From the NCBI GenBank assembly GCA_963971405.1, contig OZ020487.1:33775371-33839370 (forward strand): a DNA stretch of 64,000 bases, read 5' to 3'. The translations under genes were made by a program, and so were the position numbers. Positions 11,137-22,417 of this stretch are shown here, in pieces; positions within the stretch are counted from its first letter, which is position 1; every line of letters begins with the position of its first letter. This stretch comes from Psococerastis gibbosa (Eukaryota > Arthropoda > Insecta > Psocodea > Psocidae). The notes below the pieces were generated by a model. That model searched no databases. It saw only the letters and a program-made list of their open reading frames with translations, and was not told the DNA's origin.

Positions 11137-13207
11137 ATGCCCATGAAAGCCCTTAATCCAATTCGGGGTTTCTTTCCTAAGCTAGGTTTTGTTTATGTAA
11201 CAAATTATGCCCCAATACATTCCATGCTATGCCATTATTAGAAGCCCGTCTGATGGGACTTTCCTAAAACTTTTAATTAAGTGTTAAATGGTGCTCTATG
11301 GACTTTTTGCGGTCTGCGGCCACCTATTTGTCATAATAATAATGAATGAATGAATTAATCAATATACAACTTTATTGCAATAAAAATGGCGAACAATAAG
11401 ACCATAAAGTGTTTTTTTTTTTATGTTAACCATAATTCCATTATTATCCCTGTGAAGTCATACGCAAATGTTCCATTCTTCTATTCAGTGTTTTAGGATA
11501 AGGAAATTTAACTCCAGGACAATATTAATTGCCATAGAACTACTCATATTACCTATTCAGGTACCTATACTAATTATTGATAAATATGAAAGCATGAACG
11601 GGTTCACTCGTACCGATTCTTTTTGCTTCCCTATTAAAGTCATTACAGACAGGATGACACTCAAGTGCAGAAAAATGACAAAATTGTGGATGCATTCAAC
11701 CCCAGACGGTTTATATGTCACATCGTGCCACAAATTTTTCATGGAAACCATTTTACATTTCCGAAGTAAAGACGCTATATTTTTCAGTTTTAAAATGAAA
11801 AATAAATAGAGCACGAATAATATACGAATGGAGGACAATCTTCTTTATATTGCTCCGCTTACGTTATTATAAGCTTTAAAACTGCTCCATAGAAACAATC
11901 TTTATTTAATTCTTTAAGGAGCAACCAATTGTTATCATTGTTGGATCCGTTCCAAAATATGTTGGAGCCCCCCCAAAACCATCCCTCTATATTCCCGTGG
12001 AAACCTCTGATAATCCATCGGATCCTTGTTATATCGTAAACCTATTTGCGAAACAACCAAATTACAAATTCCAGCGGAAAGTTAGTCCGTGCATAAGTAG
12101 TATCGTGTGTAGTATAGGTTGTTGGAGTGGCGCCATGTTGGGGGGGGGGGGGGGGTGCTCGGATAGCAAACTATGTTATATTAGGTATAGGTGTATCATG
12201 TTTTCATGAGCCTGTTAAGTGGGCCTGAGTTCCATTTTCCATGAAAATTAGTAGCTATTAGTAATAATTACAAATAGCGACTAATTTTTATAATTAATTC
12301 ATAATAATATAATTTATAATTACTAATTATTGTGAGAGCAATTGGAGCACCCATAAAATATAAGGACGGATTTGGTGCATTTTTTTCTTTTTGCAATTTT
12401 TTCTAAAAACCGGTGCCGCAAGTGGTCAGCACTATATAGCTTATTGAAAATGACTTTTTATTTCATTCTTCTTATGTTTTCTTTTTATAAATTGATTGTA
12501 ATTGCCTATATATCTATGGGCTGCAGTGTATTAATTCTCGATAATTTAATGATTACTGTCTACTGTATATTTTACGCAACGTCGTAAAACAAAATTATTG
12601 TATCATGAAGGAATTTAATTTTGTAATTAATTATCTGTAGGCTATAATATTGCATTTTATTGAACTTTTAGGTCAGAGTGCAAATAAATAATTATCTATT
12701 TTATTTATTTTTTATATAAACCACCACGGCGAAGTTGAGACTGATTCGAATTCCGTTTCTGTCCATTTTTTCATACCTTCATTTCCCTAAGCTTTCTTTT
12801 CATAACTTAAATTGAATTTTGCTGAAAATTATTTAGGAAGTCGACACATTGATTAAAATTCTTATAATATTTCCAAAACTCTACATGTACACTTTAATTT
12901 TTATTAGTACTTCCTCAATTAAAAAACAATGCAACCATTCTCTTGTATTCCAATAATTTATTAATTTGAATTTCCCGCGGATATTTGAACACCGCCACTA
13001 GAGACCTTACTTATGTGGTATTCGAAAATAAACCCCGGTATTATGTTAATCCCAAATCGCCATAATAGAGCTTTTGAATTGAAATTAAGATGAACCAATT
13101 TGCTGCAGCTCAATCGGTAAACGCCTCAGCCTTCTATGAACAAATTTAAAGAAAATAATTTCTCTAACAAACCCGTGAACCATAAGCAACGATTATGCAA
13201 CATATTG
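11137..13207. other. AT-rich spacer with a family C fragment
   Basis: A diverged piece of the family C right end lies at about 11568-11630 (+). A G16 run lies at 12140-12155. The AT-only stretch at 12240-12330 is quasi-palindromic low complexity. The overlapping 113- and 93-codon frames at 11468-11838 look like chance frames. Confidence 0.4.
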
Positions 13208-13422
13208 TCAGGACATGTAGAGTAGTGGTACAGACTCCGACATTCACCCGAATGGTTGTTGGTTCGAGTCCCACACTGGCTACATTTTCGGGCCATGCTT
13301 CGGAGGGCATGTAAAGCAGGCGGTCCCGAGATTTCCTAGTTGAGTGTAAGAGAGGGCTCATAGCCTTAACACCGCTAGATTGGCTTAGTAATAGAACAAA
13401 AAAAGTACACATTTATTTATTT
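13208..13422 (+). mobile_element. SINE family A, reference copy
   Basis: A complete-looking copy. The head is GGACATGTAGAGTAGTGGTA (RNA polymerase III A-box-like). The B box GGTTCGAGTCC lies at 13260-13270, at tRNA-like spacing. The family body follows with CTTCGGAGGGCATGTAAAGC, CTAGTTGAGTGTAAGAGAGG and GGCTTAGTAATAGAAC, then a TTTATTTATTT tail. This architecture is that of a tRNA-derived SINE. It has no coding capacity and would depend on a LINE for mobility. Confidence 0.85.
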
Positions 13423-14062
13423 CATATCATGTGACTACCGATAAAATAACTTAAAAAACAACCTTATTTTAATGTTCGAAATTTAGTCATTATTATCTTT
13501 TCTAACCGCTTATTTATCCTATCCATAAACCGAGGAGATTCTCCCTCAGTTGTGTTAGTTTATGAAAGAACCAAACTTGCCTCGTCTGCCCCATTTTCAG
13601 GGAAAATGGATTACCTCCAATTTGTGAAGAGTTTTCCTTTGCTTAAAACAACTTTCGGGAAAGTTCTCAAACCACCTATATTCACGGGACTGTGAAATTA
13701 CAGAGAAGAGCTTGGCGCATTTGGCTATTCATGGGACCATAATGTCCCAACATAGCCAAGTATGGGGCCCCTTCATTTGATTTTTAAATATAAAGGTGAG
13801 GTTTATAACGCTGTTCTCAATGGAGCCCATTAACCTATTTCGAAGAAACCCGCAGCATACCCCGTTTTTTTAATATTTAATATAGACAAGCGGAACGCTG
13901 TTTCCCTTTGGGATAAAAGCAACCTACTATATTTAATTGGTTTTTACGTTATTATTATTACAATATAAAAAAAGCATAAAACCAGAAGTTGACTGGTTGG
14001 TGACCCCCTCCTTTGTTAAGTAATGTCTATGAGTTAATAATAATAATAATAATACTGTAATA
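13423..14062. other. AT-rich spacer
   Basis: Nothing recognised except an (AAT)n microsatellite at about 14036-14054. Confidence 0.4.
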
Positions 14063-14165
14063 ATAATGGCTTTTTGTTCTACTACTAACTCAACCAAGTG
14101 GAGTTAGGGCTATAAAACTCAACTCTTACACTCAACTAGGAAGACTCGGGACCGCCTTCAAACAC
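14063..14165 (-). mobile_element. SINE family A fragment
   Basis: Minus-strand body fragment: the plus strand shows TTTTTGTTCTACTACTAA, GGAGTTAGGGCTATAAAA and TTACACTCAACTAGGAAGAC, all matching the family A tail half. The tRNA-like head is missing. Confidence 0.65.
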
Positions 14166-14944
14166 ACATGCGACCTATTATGGGTTACAGTAAAATAAGT
14201 AAGAAAAAATTAAAGGAGGTATCGCATTTTAAAAAAAACTACAAAAACTAACTTTATTTCTCGGTTTGTGGTTTCCTTTTCAATCAAGCGAATAAGCGAC
14301 CGATAGAGCATAAAACAGAAGAAAATTGAGGCAGAATGATAGCTGGTTGGTTGCTTATAAATAAAAGATTCATGGCTTTCTGGAATATGACATCTTGGCT
14401 ACATTACACCAAAAAGTTTGGGACGACAGTCGATAATTTAATTGTGTTCGGCAGTTGGAATTACACAAAGAAACCAGCTTTATTAAATTTTATCCGAACA
14501 AAAGGAGATCCTTTTGCGAACTGGTTTTCTGTGAAGAAATGCAAGCTTTCCGTGTAATTTGTAAAAGTTTCATTCAAGCCTGTCATTAAATCTTTTATGT
14601 CGTTTTATTGGCTTAATTAAGTAGAAATTCTGCAATTTTTCGGTTTTCCTTGCACCGGCAAAGACGTTGAAGTGGACCATTTTGGGGATAACAATGTTAT
14701 CTGCTTCAGCAGCAGCGAAAAATATCATTACTCAAATTCATTTTCAAGCACTCCTAAAGTAGCCTACCTAATATTTGCCCAAACTCTAATTTTTTGTCTA
14801 CTTAAGATACCTCCTTCTTAATTCCAATATCTCCTGTAGGTATTCTCATGAGTTATCTTCTGATATTTACTAGTTGATAGTTGTCGGTCTAGTTCCTAGC
14901 ACAGTAGGTATATTGTTTTTCTATTTGTATACGTTAGTATAGAG
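14166..14944. other. AT-rich spacer
   Basis: No supported gene; the 73-codon frame at 14336-14557 has no recognisable motif. Confidence 0.4.
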
Positions 14945-15060
14945 AAAGCATTTTAAATTTTAGATTTCGAGATTTCTGTGGATTTACACGTTTCGAGGTT
15001 TTAGGAACCAAAACAAAATTGTTTTTATGAAATGTCTGTCTGCCAGTGTCTGTCAGATGG
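14945..15060 (+). repeat. Family C fragment
   Basis: Matches the left part of family C: ATTTCGAGATTTCTGTGG, TTTACACGTTTCGAGG, then ATGAAATGTCTGTCTG. It stops after the TCTG-rich part. Confidence 0.65.
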
Positions 15061-16238
15061 TACATGCCGAGGTAATGTTGATTGATTTCAGATATACGAT
15101 ACATCGATTTATTATAATCTGCTTCATATAATAATCATTTAATTCCCAAATAATACAATACATACAGTATGTTCAAGAACGTAGATGATCGGGTTAGGGA
15201 TGGGTCACTAGTTATGCTTTTTTAGCACGTGGAAGTCTGGTAAATGAATATGTATAATATATATAGACATGGTAACAGTATCCGGGTGTTCAAATAAATA
15301 TGACTTGCATTTCTTACTAAATGACTGAATTATTAGATATAGTAACACGGCAACTGAAAAACATCTGAAAAGATTCTGCCGAGTGCGTTACTAGAGAATT
15401 CCTTTTTAAAAAAAATGCCACCATTTTTCATAATGGCTCTAAAACAATGGAACATCCCGTAGGGGATTTTATGAAAGTTATAACATTTTTCTGATTAGAG
15501 GATAAATTAATACTTTGGAGTGAAATCTCCTGATTCCGTATTCCATTAGTTAATGAGGAAAGGAAGAGGTTGGGGTGGTTACCCTTAATACTGCCTTGTC
15601 ACAGTTGGTATTACTCTAATCCTTTTGAAACCGTCGAGATTATTATCGTATATTTCATCCTGCCGATGTATATAGGATTGCTATATTACTAGTACTTTAC
15701 TACAGTACTATGGATGTGTATTGACGTCTTCAATGGAACTCTTGAAATGATACATCACGTAGGCTGTAACAAATTACTTATTCATGAAACTTGGGAATTT
15801 TAGGCTGCATTCCATTTTTGAAGCTCAATACTTCAATATAGCCTATCTTCCTATAAAGTTCGGAATAAGCCTATAGGGTAACCGACTAAAAGAACCGGTA
15901 CGTGGGACTCCGTACACTTTTCCCCTATTTTTTCGATCAATAAAATGAGTGGATTCAACCATGGTAAATAATTGTCCTGAGAATGCATTTTCGGCTCCAA
16001 AAAACAGTACCTAAGAGTTTGTAAAATGCCCAATTGAATTTATGTGACAATACAGCAGAGATAAAGTAAAGTAAAATATATTCCTCCAAAAAATGACACA
16101 ATATTTAGAATATGAATTCATTGATACACGATTTACAATACAACAACAATACAGTATATTATGACTGCATTATAGGCCATCCACCCTGTGCTCGTGCTCG
16201 AAACTCGTGTCTGCACGAAAGTTTTGGTATCTTCCAGC
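15061..16238. other. AT-rich spacer with a diverged family C end
   Basis: At about 15888-15985 the order AAGAACCGGT, a TTTTTCGATCAA-like word and CCATGGTAAATAATTGTCCT matches the right end of family C on the minus strand. The rest is unassigned. Confidence 0.35.
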
Positions 16239-16436
16239 CAAGGGCAGATCCAGCAAAAAATTTAGGGGGGATCACAAGCTCTTTGTAAGTTTAAAGGGTA
16301 ATTTTTGTTGTTGAAAAGTTGAGTTTTATTCATTTTTTTTTTTTTACTAGGTTTTACTAATTTTTCTTATGAATTTACTCATTTGGGGGGGGGGGGGTCA
16401 TGACCCACCTGACCCCCGTCCCTGGATCCGCCATTG
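16239..16436. mobile_element. hAT-type E element (MITE), intact ends
   Basis: Termini CAAGGGCAGATCCAG and CTGGATCCGCCATTG are inverted relative to each other. The element is flanked by a perfect 8-bp duplication, CTTCCAGC, at 16231-16238 and 16437-16444. Terminal CA...TG and 8-bp target duplications are the mark of hAT transposons. With 198 bp and no frame it is nonautonomous. A G13 run lies at 16385-16397. It shares its interior in reversed orientation with the copy at 41475. Confidence 0.85.
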
Positions 16437-16444
16437 CTTCCAGC

Positions 16445-18336
16445 CATTGGCTTCCACCATTGACGTAAAAAATGACATCATAATTATGTAGGTCGGAGGC
16501 ACATCGCTATATGAGTATTACAGGTATTAACACAATGAATATCAGATTGACATAGCATCTAAACTATGTCAATCAGTCACCCAGAACGCAAACTAAGTTT
16601 AATTGGTTCCGGCATAGAATCAACGCCTACCTACCAGTAGCCATCTTGTACTTGTAGCTTTCACATAATTAGTAGGTCGGAAACTTTGGGAAAGCGCTCC
16701 CATCAAACCACTCCCCGTTTGTATTATCAATATCAGTGTCAGTGAGGAAGTTGTCAAAAATGCAAAACCTATATAAACAACAGTTTTATTAGTAATGGCA
16801 CAGGGCTGTTAAAAGTTAAGGAAGGAGTATGATTATGATTGGCGTGAGCAGGGTAAAAGTGGTTCAAATTAAATATTTCAGACGAGTTGCAGAACAAACA
16901 ATCCACAAGGAGCAATGCATAACGAGATCCGGAATGTGATCTGCTGCCGAAATAGGATGGATGCGAAGCAGTACGAAGGCTGACCTAGGGAGGAGACCCA
17001 TTGACAGGCATGGAAAAAAACCGAACTCAACGGGAAGAGAGAAGAGACAATAACTGACCATGACAGCAGACCAGCCGGAGGAGTACGAGAAGTGAACACG
17101 TGTACACGTCATGTATTTATGCGTAGAAAATACATTTTTGACTTGGCCTGGTGGATTAGAATACCCGAATATGTATTAGTGTCCTATAAACTTTCTTAAC
17201 AGGATGGCAAACAGTTTATCAAACAAGAAAGAGAAGATTTCACAGTGCTATAAACGCATATTATACAATAGTTATAGGCCTATCAAACGAAAGAACTTAT
17301 AAGCTAATTTACTATTATTAGATAATGAACAGATAGGTCAGTATTACATGATTGCACATCGCTGATGGAGTCTGTCGATGATTGATAGCGGCTTTTCTGA
17401 TGATTGTGCCCACCATTGTTTTAAATAACTATGATTCAAAGTTAAAGGCCAAGAACCGATTGATCAAACTGTAATATCAAAAATATATTATTTATCATGG
17501 ACATAAGGCTAAGACCGACAGGATATCAACGTTTTAGGCAATTTTTGGGTTATTGACCCGCGTTATTACTATATTATTAAGAAAGTTCTCAAAGAAAATA
17601 TTAAATATACTGACATTCGAATCCAATTCAATCGAATTGAATTTTTACATATAAATACTTCATTTGGTGTTAAATTTATTCAGGGCAAAGAAACATTAGA
17701 TGCCATCTCTTTGCTATTATAAAATAATAATGTGCATTTCAACTTACATCCCTACACAGAGAATATTTACGTTAGAAGATAGATAAACCATTCCAGAAAG
17801 TTTATGTCTAAAGTCAATTTGGGTACTAAGCTCTTCTGACATAGAGCACAACAAAGTCTGAATATGTTTTTCGAATATGCAGAGAAATGTTCCCCCTACA
17901 GCATATCTACAGAAGTAGAAGTGGGATTTCAAAATCTCTGCCATGTAACGGCAACAAATACGTGACCCGCCTGGTAAAACCTTATTGTGTTTTATATAAA
18001 GCCAAAAACACCCTCAATCCATTCGTATTTCTTTAATCATTATACACTCCGGAACTCCCTTGAATTCTTCATTCCCTCGTTATAATTTTACTGCAGACTA
18101 CTGCACTTTATAATTGAATAAATGGCAACTGAAAACTATTAGAATTTAGTGACTAAAATTAGCTTCTGCCCACTTTAACAGCAAACGGAATGCGCAAATT
18201 TTGTATAAATGCCGTGAAACATCGCAAATGCGCCTAATCTGGTCACCATGGTCGTGATATCTCACTTGTGCATGAGAAATGGTAGGAAAGGGAATTTACC
18301 TTACAATCATGTAGAAAACGGTTCTGTCGCTCCGCT
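16445..18336. other. AT-rich spacer
   Basis: No supported gene. The two overlapping minus-strand frames at 16864-17112 cover a slightly GC-richer block without recognisable motifs. Confidence 0.4.
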
Positions 18337-18412
18337 AAGGCGCTGATTCTACCAACGTCAATAATTAAATGTTTTTTGACGTGGTAGCAGACATTTTTAG
18401 ACAGTTTTAGAC
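18337..18412 (+). mobile_element. Harbinger-type MITE fragment
   Basis: Begins GGCGCTGATTCTACCAACGTCAATA-like (left terminus of the MITE family at 22421, 30031 and 38991) and contains GACGTGGTAGCAGACATTTTT, found also at 38991. No right terminus, so partial. Confidence 0.5.
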
Positions 18413-18967
18413 AGTCTCTGATTTAATTGATACTACATATGTTTTTCCTATTTCGACCCACAACTACCCCAAATGTGCTGGATCCGTCCCTGGGTTTCCT
18501 CTGCCATGGCTAAATAAATTAACTCGACTGGAACGAACCCGACTGAAACAATATCTTGAGTTTTCCAGAGTAAAGCATATATTGTACCTATGAGGTGTGA
18601 GCTATGAGCTAGTAACTAGTAAGGATACCCATATAGCCGAGTGTAGCCCCAAATGTTATAAGCCCATAAGTGATGCACACTTATCTGTGGGAGAATGGTG
18701 AAAATCAAGGAACATTCAAATTAATAAATAAATAAATAAGCAAAATTTCCTGTGCAATTAATCTTAACTAATTATTTCGATTTTCCCACTTTATCTAAGG
18801 CATAAGGGCATACAATAAAATATTAATAATTCGCAGCTAAAATAAATTCAATTTTATTCAAAGTGCAACAGACAGTAAATCAAACATTCCACGTAAATTC
18901 GTCTAAACTTAATTCCAAAATTGCTGAATTACCTTGCCAGGTAATGGTTTGCTCGTTTTCCTGCCAC
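18413..18967. other. Spacer with an E-element end
   Basis: GCTGGATCCGTCCCTGGG at about 18477-18494 resembles a lone E-family terminus; a similar one lies at 52374-52390. The remainder is unassigned. Confidence 0.35.
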
Positions 18968-19172
18968 AAACTGCTGTCTGTACCTACACCAGCTGTTGCA
19001 CTAAACATGCTCAGCAATCTCTGGCTTATAGTTTAAGTACAGTATGGTGTTATACTAATAACATGTTCAGCAATCTGCAATAGCTTGCTTATACTCGTAT
19101 AAGTATAGTATAGTACAGTATACAAACAGTTATCTGTACCTACACTAGCTGTTATACTAATAGCATGTTCAG
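18968..19172 (+). repeat. Imperfect tandem repeat, about 2.5 units
   Basis: A unit of roughly 75-80 bp recurs: GCTGTTGCACTAAACATGCT at about 18992, GGTGTTATACTAATAACATG at about 19046 and GCTGTTATACTAATAGCATG at about 19149, each followed by TCAGCAAYCT. The CTGTACCTACAC word precedes the first and third units. Confidence 0.6.
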
Positions 19173-19181
19173 CAACCTACT

Positions 19182-19360
19182 AAGCGACTTCGGTGGCAGA
19201 GTGGTAGCGTGCCTGTACTTCAGCGAGCCTCTACACACCTTGCGATCGGAAACGTGTTGTAACTCGACACATGTACCTATTAGGTTACTTAGTGATGAGA
19301 TTTTAGAGGTTAATCGGATACATTCCCTAAATTGTTTGCTCCGATTAACCTTTTAATCAA
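19182..19360 (+). mobile_element. SINE family B copy
   Basis: Head GCGACTTCGGTGGCAGAGTG with the A-box-like TGGCAGAGTGGTA. The body has GCGATCGGAAACGTGTTGTAA and GAGGTTAATCGGATACATTC, ending in CGATTAACCTTTTAATC. Related to the fuller copies at 28893, 48978 and 50381. tRNA-derived by structure; no coding capacity. Confidence 0.7.
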
Positions 19361-19844
19361 CAAAAACAAAACTAGTTTATTGCGTCCACATTTTCCTGAC
19401 ACTCAGGAAAATCGTATGTTTTTCCGATGCTCTTTAATAGTTTCTAAATTGTGCATGTTTGACGGGATTTCAAGGGAAACTTTGCATAGGCTACTGTGTA
19501 ATTTTTCACTCAACCAGAGTGCTCTTATCAACTGATTGAATGTTGACAGATTTTATCGTTAGACTTCACTTTCGGCCAATAAAAACTTTCAGAGTTTTTC
19601 GAATAGTATTGTTATGCATTCGCATTCGTAATAAGCCATTCGAATAGCACATATTACGATTTATTAGAGTTATGGTACGGAATAGTTGGCAAGAAACTGG
19701 CCCTTATACACGAAGGTAGAGGTTCGAAACTCAATATAAAAAACGGATAAATTATCCGCCAGACCTGGGCCCACCAAACCCGAATGCTTAACTTCGTTCC
19801 AAGTAGAGGTGCGGTTAAGTTAGAAGATGACATCATCTACCAGC
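19361..19844. other. AT-rich spacer
   Basis: Nothing recognised. Confidence 0.4.
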
Positions 19845-20114
19845 CAGGCGCGGATCTACGGGGGGTCCAACCCCCCCCCCCCATTCGGTTCCTCAAATTG
19901 CGCAAAACCCCATTATTTCAGTCCTATTTTTCACAAATTTTCTCCAGGGGAGACCCCCGGGCTCCCCTTGTGCTCGATTGTATTAATCACCTATAATATA
20001 GAACCCTTATTGTTCTGAAAATGCGTAAACCCCCAATATTTCAGCCCAATTTTTCAAAATAAATTCATATTTAATATTAGCCCCCACCTTGGCCTCATTC
20101 TAGATCCACGCCTG
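19845..20114. mobile_element. hAT-type E element (MITE), perfect 8-bp duplication
   Basis: Termini CAGGCGCGGATCTACG and CTAGATCCACGCCTG are inverted. Flanks are CTACCAGC at 19837-19844 and again at 20115-20122, an exact 8-bp target duplication. The 270-bp interior has a C12 run (19871-19882) and no ORF. By ends and duplication it is a nonautonomous hAT element; it is related only loosely in its interior to the copies at 16239 and 41475. Confidence 0.85.
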
Positions 20115-20221
20115 CTACCAGCCATCAGGCATACAGGTATACCTTGAATGGAAGGTTTTTTGGACTGAAGGTGGTACGATCAACATTACAGTTGAAAATT
20201 GAAGACTAATGTAGATTTTCG

Positions 20222-20881
20222 TTGCTTTTGCAACTGGACATACTGTCCGGTGCGAATAAGGTTACCTTGGTATGGGTGCCTGGGCACGAAGGCATTGAAG
20301 GCGATGAGGTTGCTGACCAGCTTGCAAAAAGGGGAGCTACCTCCCCTTTTACGGGACCCGAACCTTTTTGCGGTGTCGGGAAAACCCTCGCCCGCAGATT
20401 TGTTAAAGGCAAGGAGAACCTGAAAGTGGCTGAATACTGGACCTCATTGCCGGGCCTTCGGCAAGCCGAAATGCTCCTGGGAAGCCACCGGCGCAAAAGA
20501 GCCCAAGTATGCATTAATATGAACAGGAGACATCTGCGTGTGATCACAGGATTCCTCTCTGGGCATTGCAACTTGAATGGACATCTGACCAACATAGGTG
20601 TCAGAGAGTCTAAGCATGCAGATTTTGCAAGGAAGGAGCGGAGGACCCCGAGCTTATCCTCCTTCACTGCGATGCAATCGCACGTAGAAGAGCAGCATGC
20701 TTGAGAAACTTGCAATTACATGTAACAGACCTACCACTTCTAAATCCCCTCAAGGTCCTGGCTCTCCTGAGGGAAATAGGCCTCGAGGAAGTGATGTAGA
20801 TACTTTGTTGTAGGGGGCACAATAGGCGCAATAGGCTTAAGTGCACACAGGTAACACCTGTACCCCAATTAAAAAAAAAAT
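20222..20881 (+). pseudogene. 5'-truncated LINE: RNase H domain to poly(A)
   Basis: The frame contains WVPGHEGIEGDEVADQLAK, the C-terminal catalytic block of a ribonuclease H domain as found in I/Jockey/R1-group LINE ORF2 proteins. It then passes through RRHLRVITGFLSGHCNLNGHL, the usual connector. After a -1 frame change near 20620-20626 (in a T run) it continues as CKEGAEDPELILLHCDA (zinc-knuckle-like C...H..C) and ends LALLREIGLEEVM with TAG at 20797-20799. A 3' untranslated part ends in A10 at about 20871-20881. Endonuclease and reverse transcriptase are missing. The frameshift makes it inactive. Confidence 0.85.
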
Positions 20882-21302
20882 AGGGTAAAAGTTGGCAGTA
20901 TCTGATGATTGTGCAGAGAAAAATATTTGCCTTAAAAAAAAACTCTTACCGCGGTATTTGAAACTGGTCAGTTGTAACTCTGAGGGCCGCTCAAGCAATT
21001 AACCTAAAATATTCGGGCATTCTCCTTAATTAATAAAAATAAAAATAGATGTACACAATAAAGTGGGATTTCTACTACTAATGGCCTCTTGCACGTTGCA
21101 GGACATTGATGTATAATAAATGATTAATTACAGAAGTTTTCCCTAGAGAGAAAAAGTGTTAACATTGCGGCAGTATGTTTAATTTAATTTAATGTAGTTT
21201 AAAAGTGATAAATTTATTAGTTTATAGCTTTAATTGTAGCTATGCGTGTGGTTTGAGATCAGGCTAAGGGTGGTTCCCACCAAGTAGAAGAAGGCGTAGA
21301 GG
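20882..21302. other. AT-rich spacer
   Basis: Nothing recognised. Confidence 0.4.
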
Positions 21303-21446
21303 CAAGGCCGTAGCCAGAAATATTTTTCGGGAGGGATCCACCAAACGTCACCGGAGGTGGGGTAACCTCAATATATTTAAAGCTCCATTATATCTAGTAT
21401 ATTTCGGGAGGGGTCTGGACCCCCCCCTCCTCTGGCTACGGCCTTG
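21303..21446. mobile_element. hAT-type F element (MITE), reference copy
   Basis: Perfect terminal inverted repeats CAAGGCCGTAGCCAGA and TCTGGCTACGGCCTTG bound a 144-bp element. Flanking octamers CGTAGAGG and AGTAGGGG agree at 6 of 8 positions, compatible with an aged 8-bp duplication. The interior shares GGTGGGGTAACCTCAATATA with family C (compare GGTGAGGTAGCCTCAATATA near 55125), so family C appears to have absorbed an F-type element or the reverse. Confidence 0.8.
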
Positions 21447-22417
21447 AGTAGGGGTAAATGTAAGCTTTGGGTTCTACCGTCACTCAAAATGGACGCCAAT
21501 GAAAATGGCGGCTATATTTATTTTTATTTCGAATGAGTTCTGTCATTTTAATTATTATAGAGTTGTCAGTAGTGTTAAAATTAAATATAAATTAATTAAG
21601 AAGTTTGTTTTTAACACATTAAATAAAGTGAGTGCCAAGAAGCTACCCAGACTATATGAGCTGAGGAATACAAATGAAAGCGATGGACCGATTGCAGACT
21701 GTCGGTAGGAACCCCGACTACTCGTACATGAGGGTAGCATTTACCGCAGCAACAATTTCTCATACTTGGGGGAACCATCCAGAGAGCTCATCAGTTAATG
21801 ATTCTCGGACTCGTATAAATTAAATTCTAACCTGGCCACTACAGAGGTTCTGGGATATCTCACAGGGTGATATTGTAAACATTTCAGGCATAAGACTGAT
21901 TCATCCTAAGGGATGAAACTTGCACAGCACCACATCCCCTTCCGACCTAACTTTCCATCTTGGCAAGATGATCTTGCCTTACATTTAACAACGTACTTGG
22001 TGTACAAACAAGAAAAGCAGACTGTGGTCTGGCTCCGAAGTCAAGTATTAAAAAAGAACACATGATTAATTTGTCAATTCCTGATGTTTTGCTGTGTAAA
22101 AAATGGTCAAGAAACAACGAAAAGAAAGAAACGAACTGGTACAAGTCAACAAGTACATGCCTTTCTATTTGTTTGTTAGTGTAGGTACAACTTATTATAA
22201 CAGAAACTTTTGTACAGTACATTCTTTGATTTTCCCCGTGCGAAAAGCGCCATGGTTGCTTGATGGGGGCGATTGCATAAGCATAGCATAGGTAGCGGTT
22301 CGGAAGTTGGTCTTGACCTCGGAAATCTGCATGTAGATCCCACGGTTTTTTTGTCCAATGTCAAAGTAAAAGTTCTTGTTCTCGACTCGCATATGTCGGC
22401 CTTCGGGCAGCTCCCCC
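21447..22417. other. Spacer
   Basis: No supported gene. Several overlapping frames at 21947-22443 on both strands cancel one another and have no motif. Confidence 0.4.

Noticed and set aside
16864-17112. Two overlapping minus-strand frames of 82 and 73 codons
   Set aside because: They overlap one another in different frames and neither shows a domain or splice context.
20206-20715. 169-codon minus-strand frame
   Set aside because: It is the complement of the LINE RNase H frame, which has clear family motifs on the plus strand.
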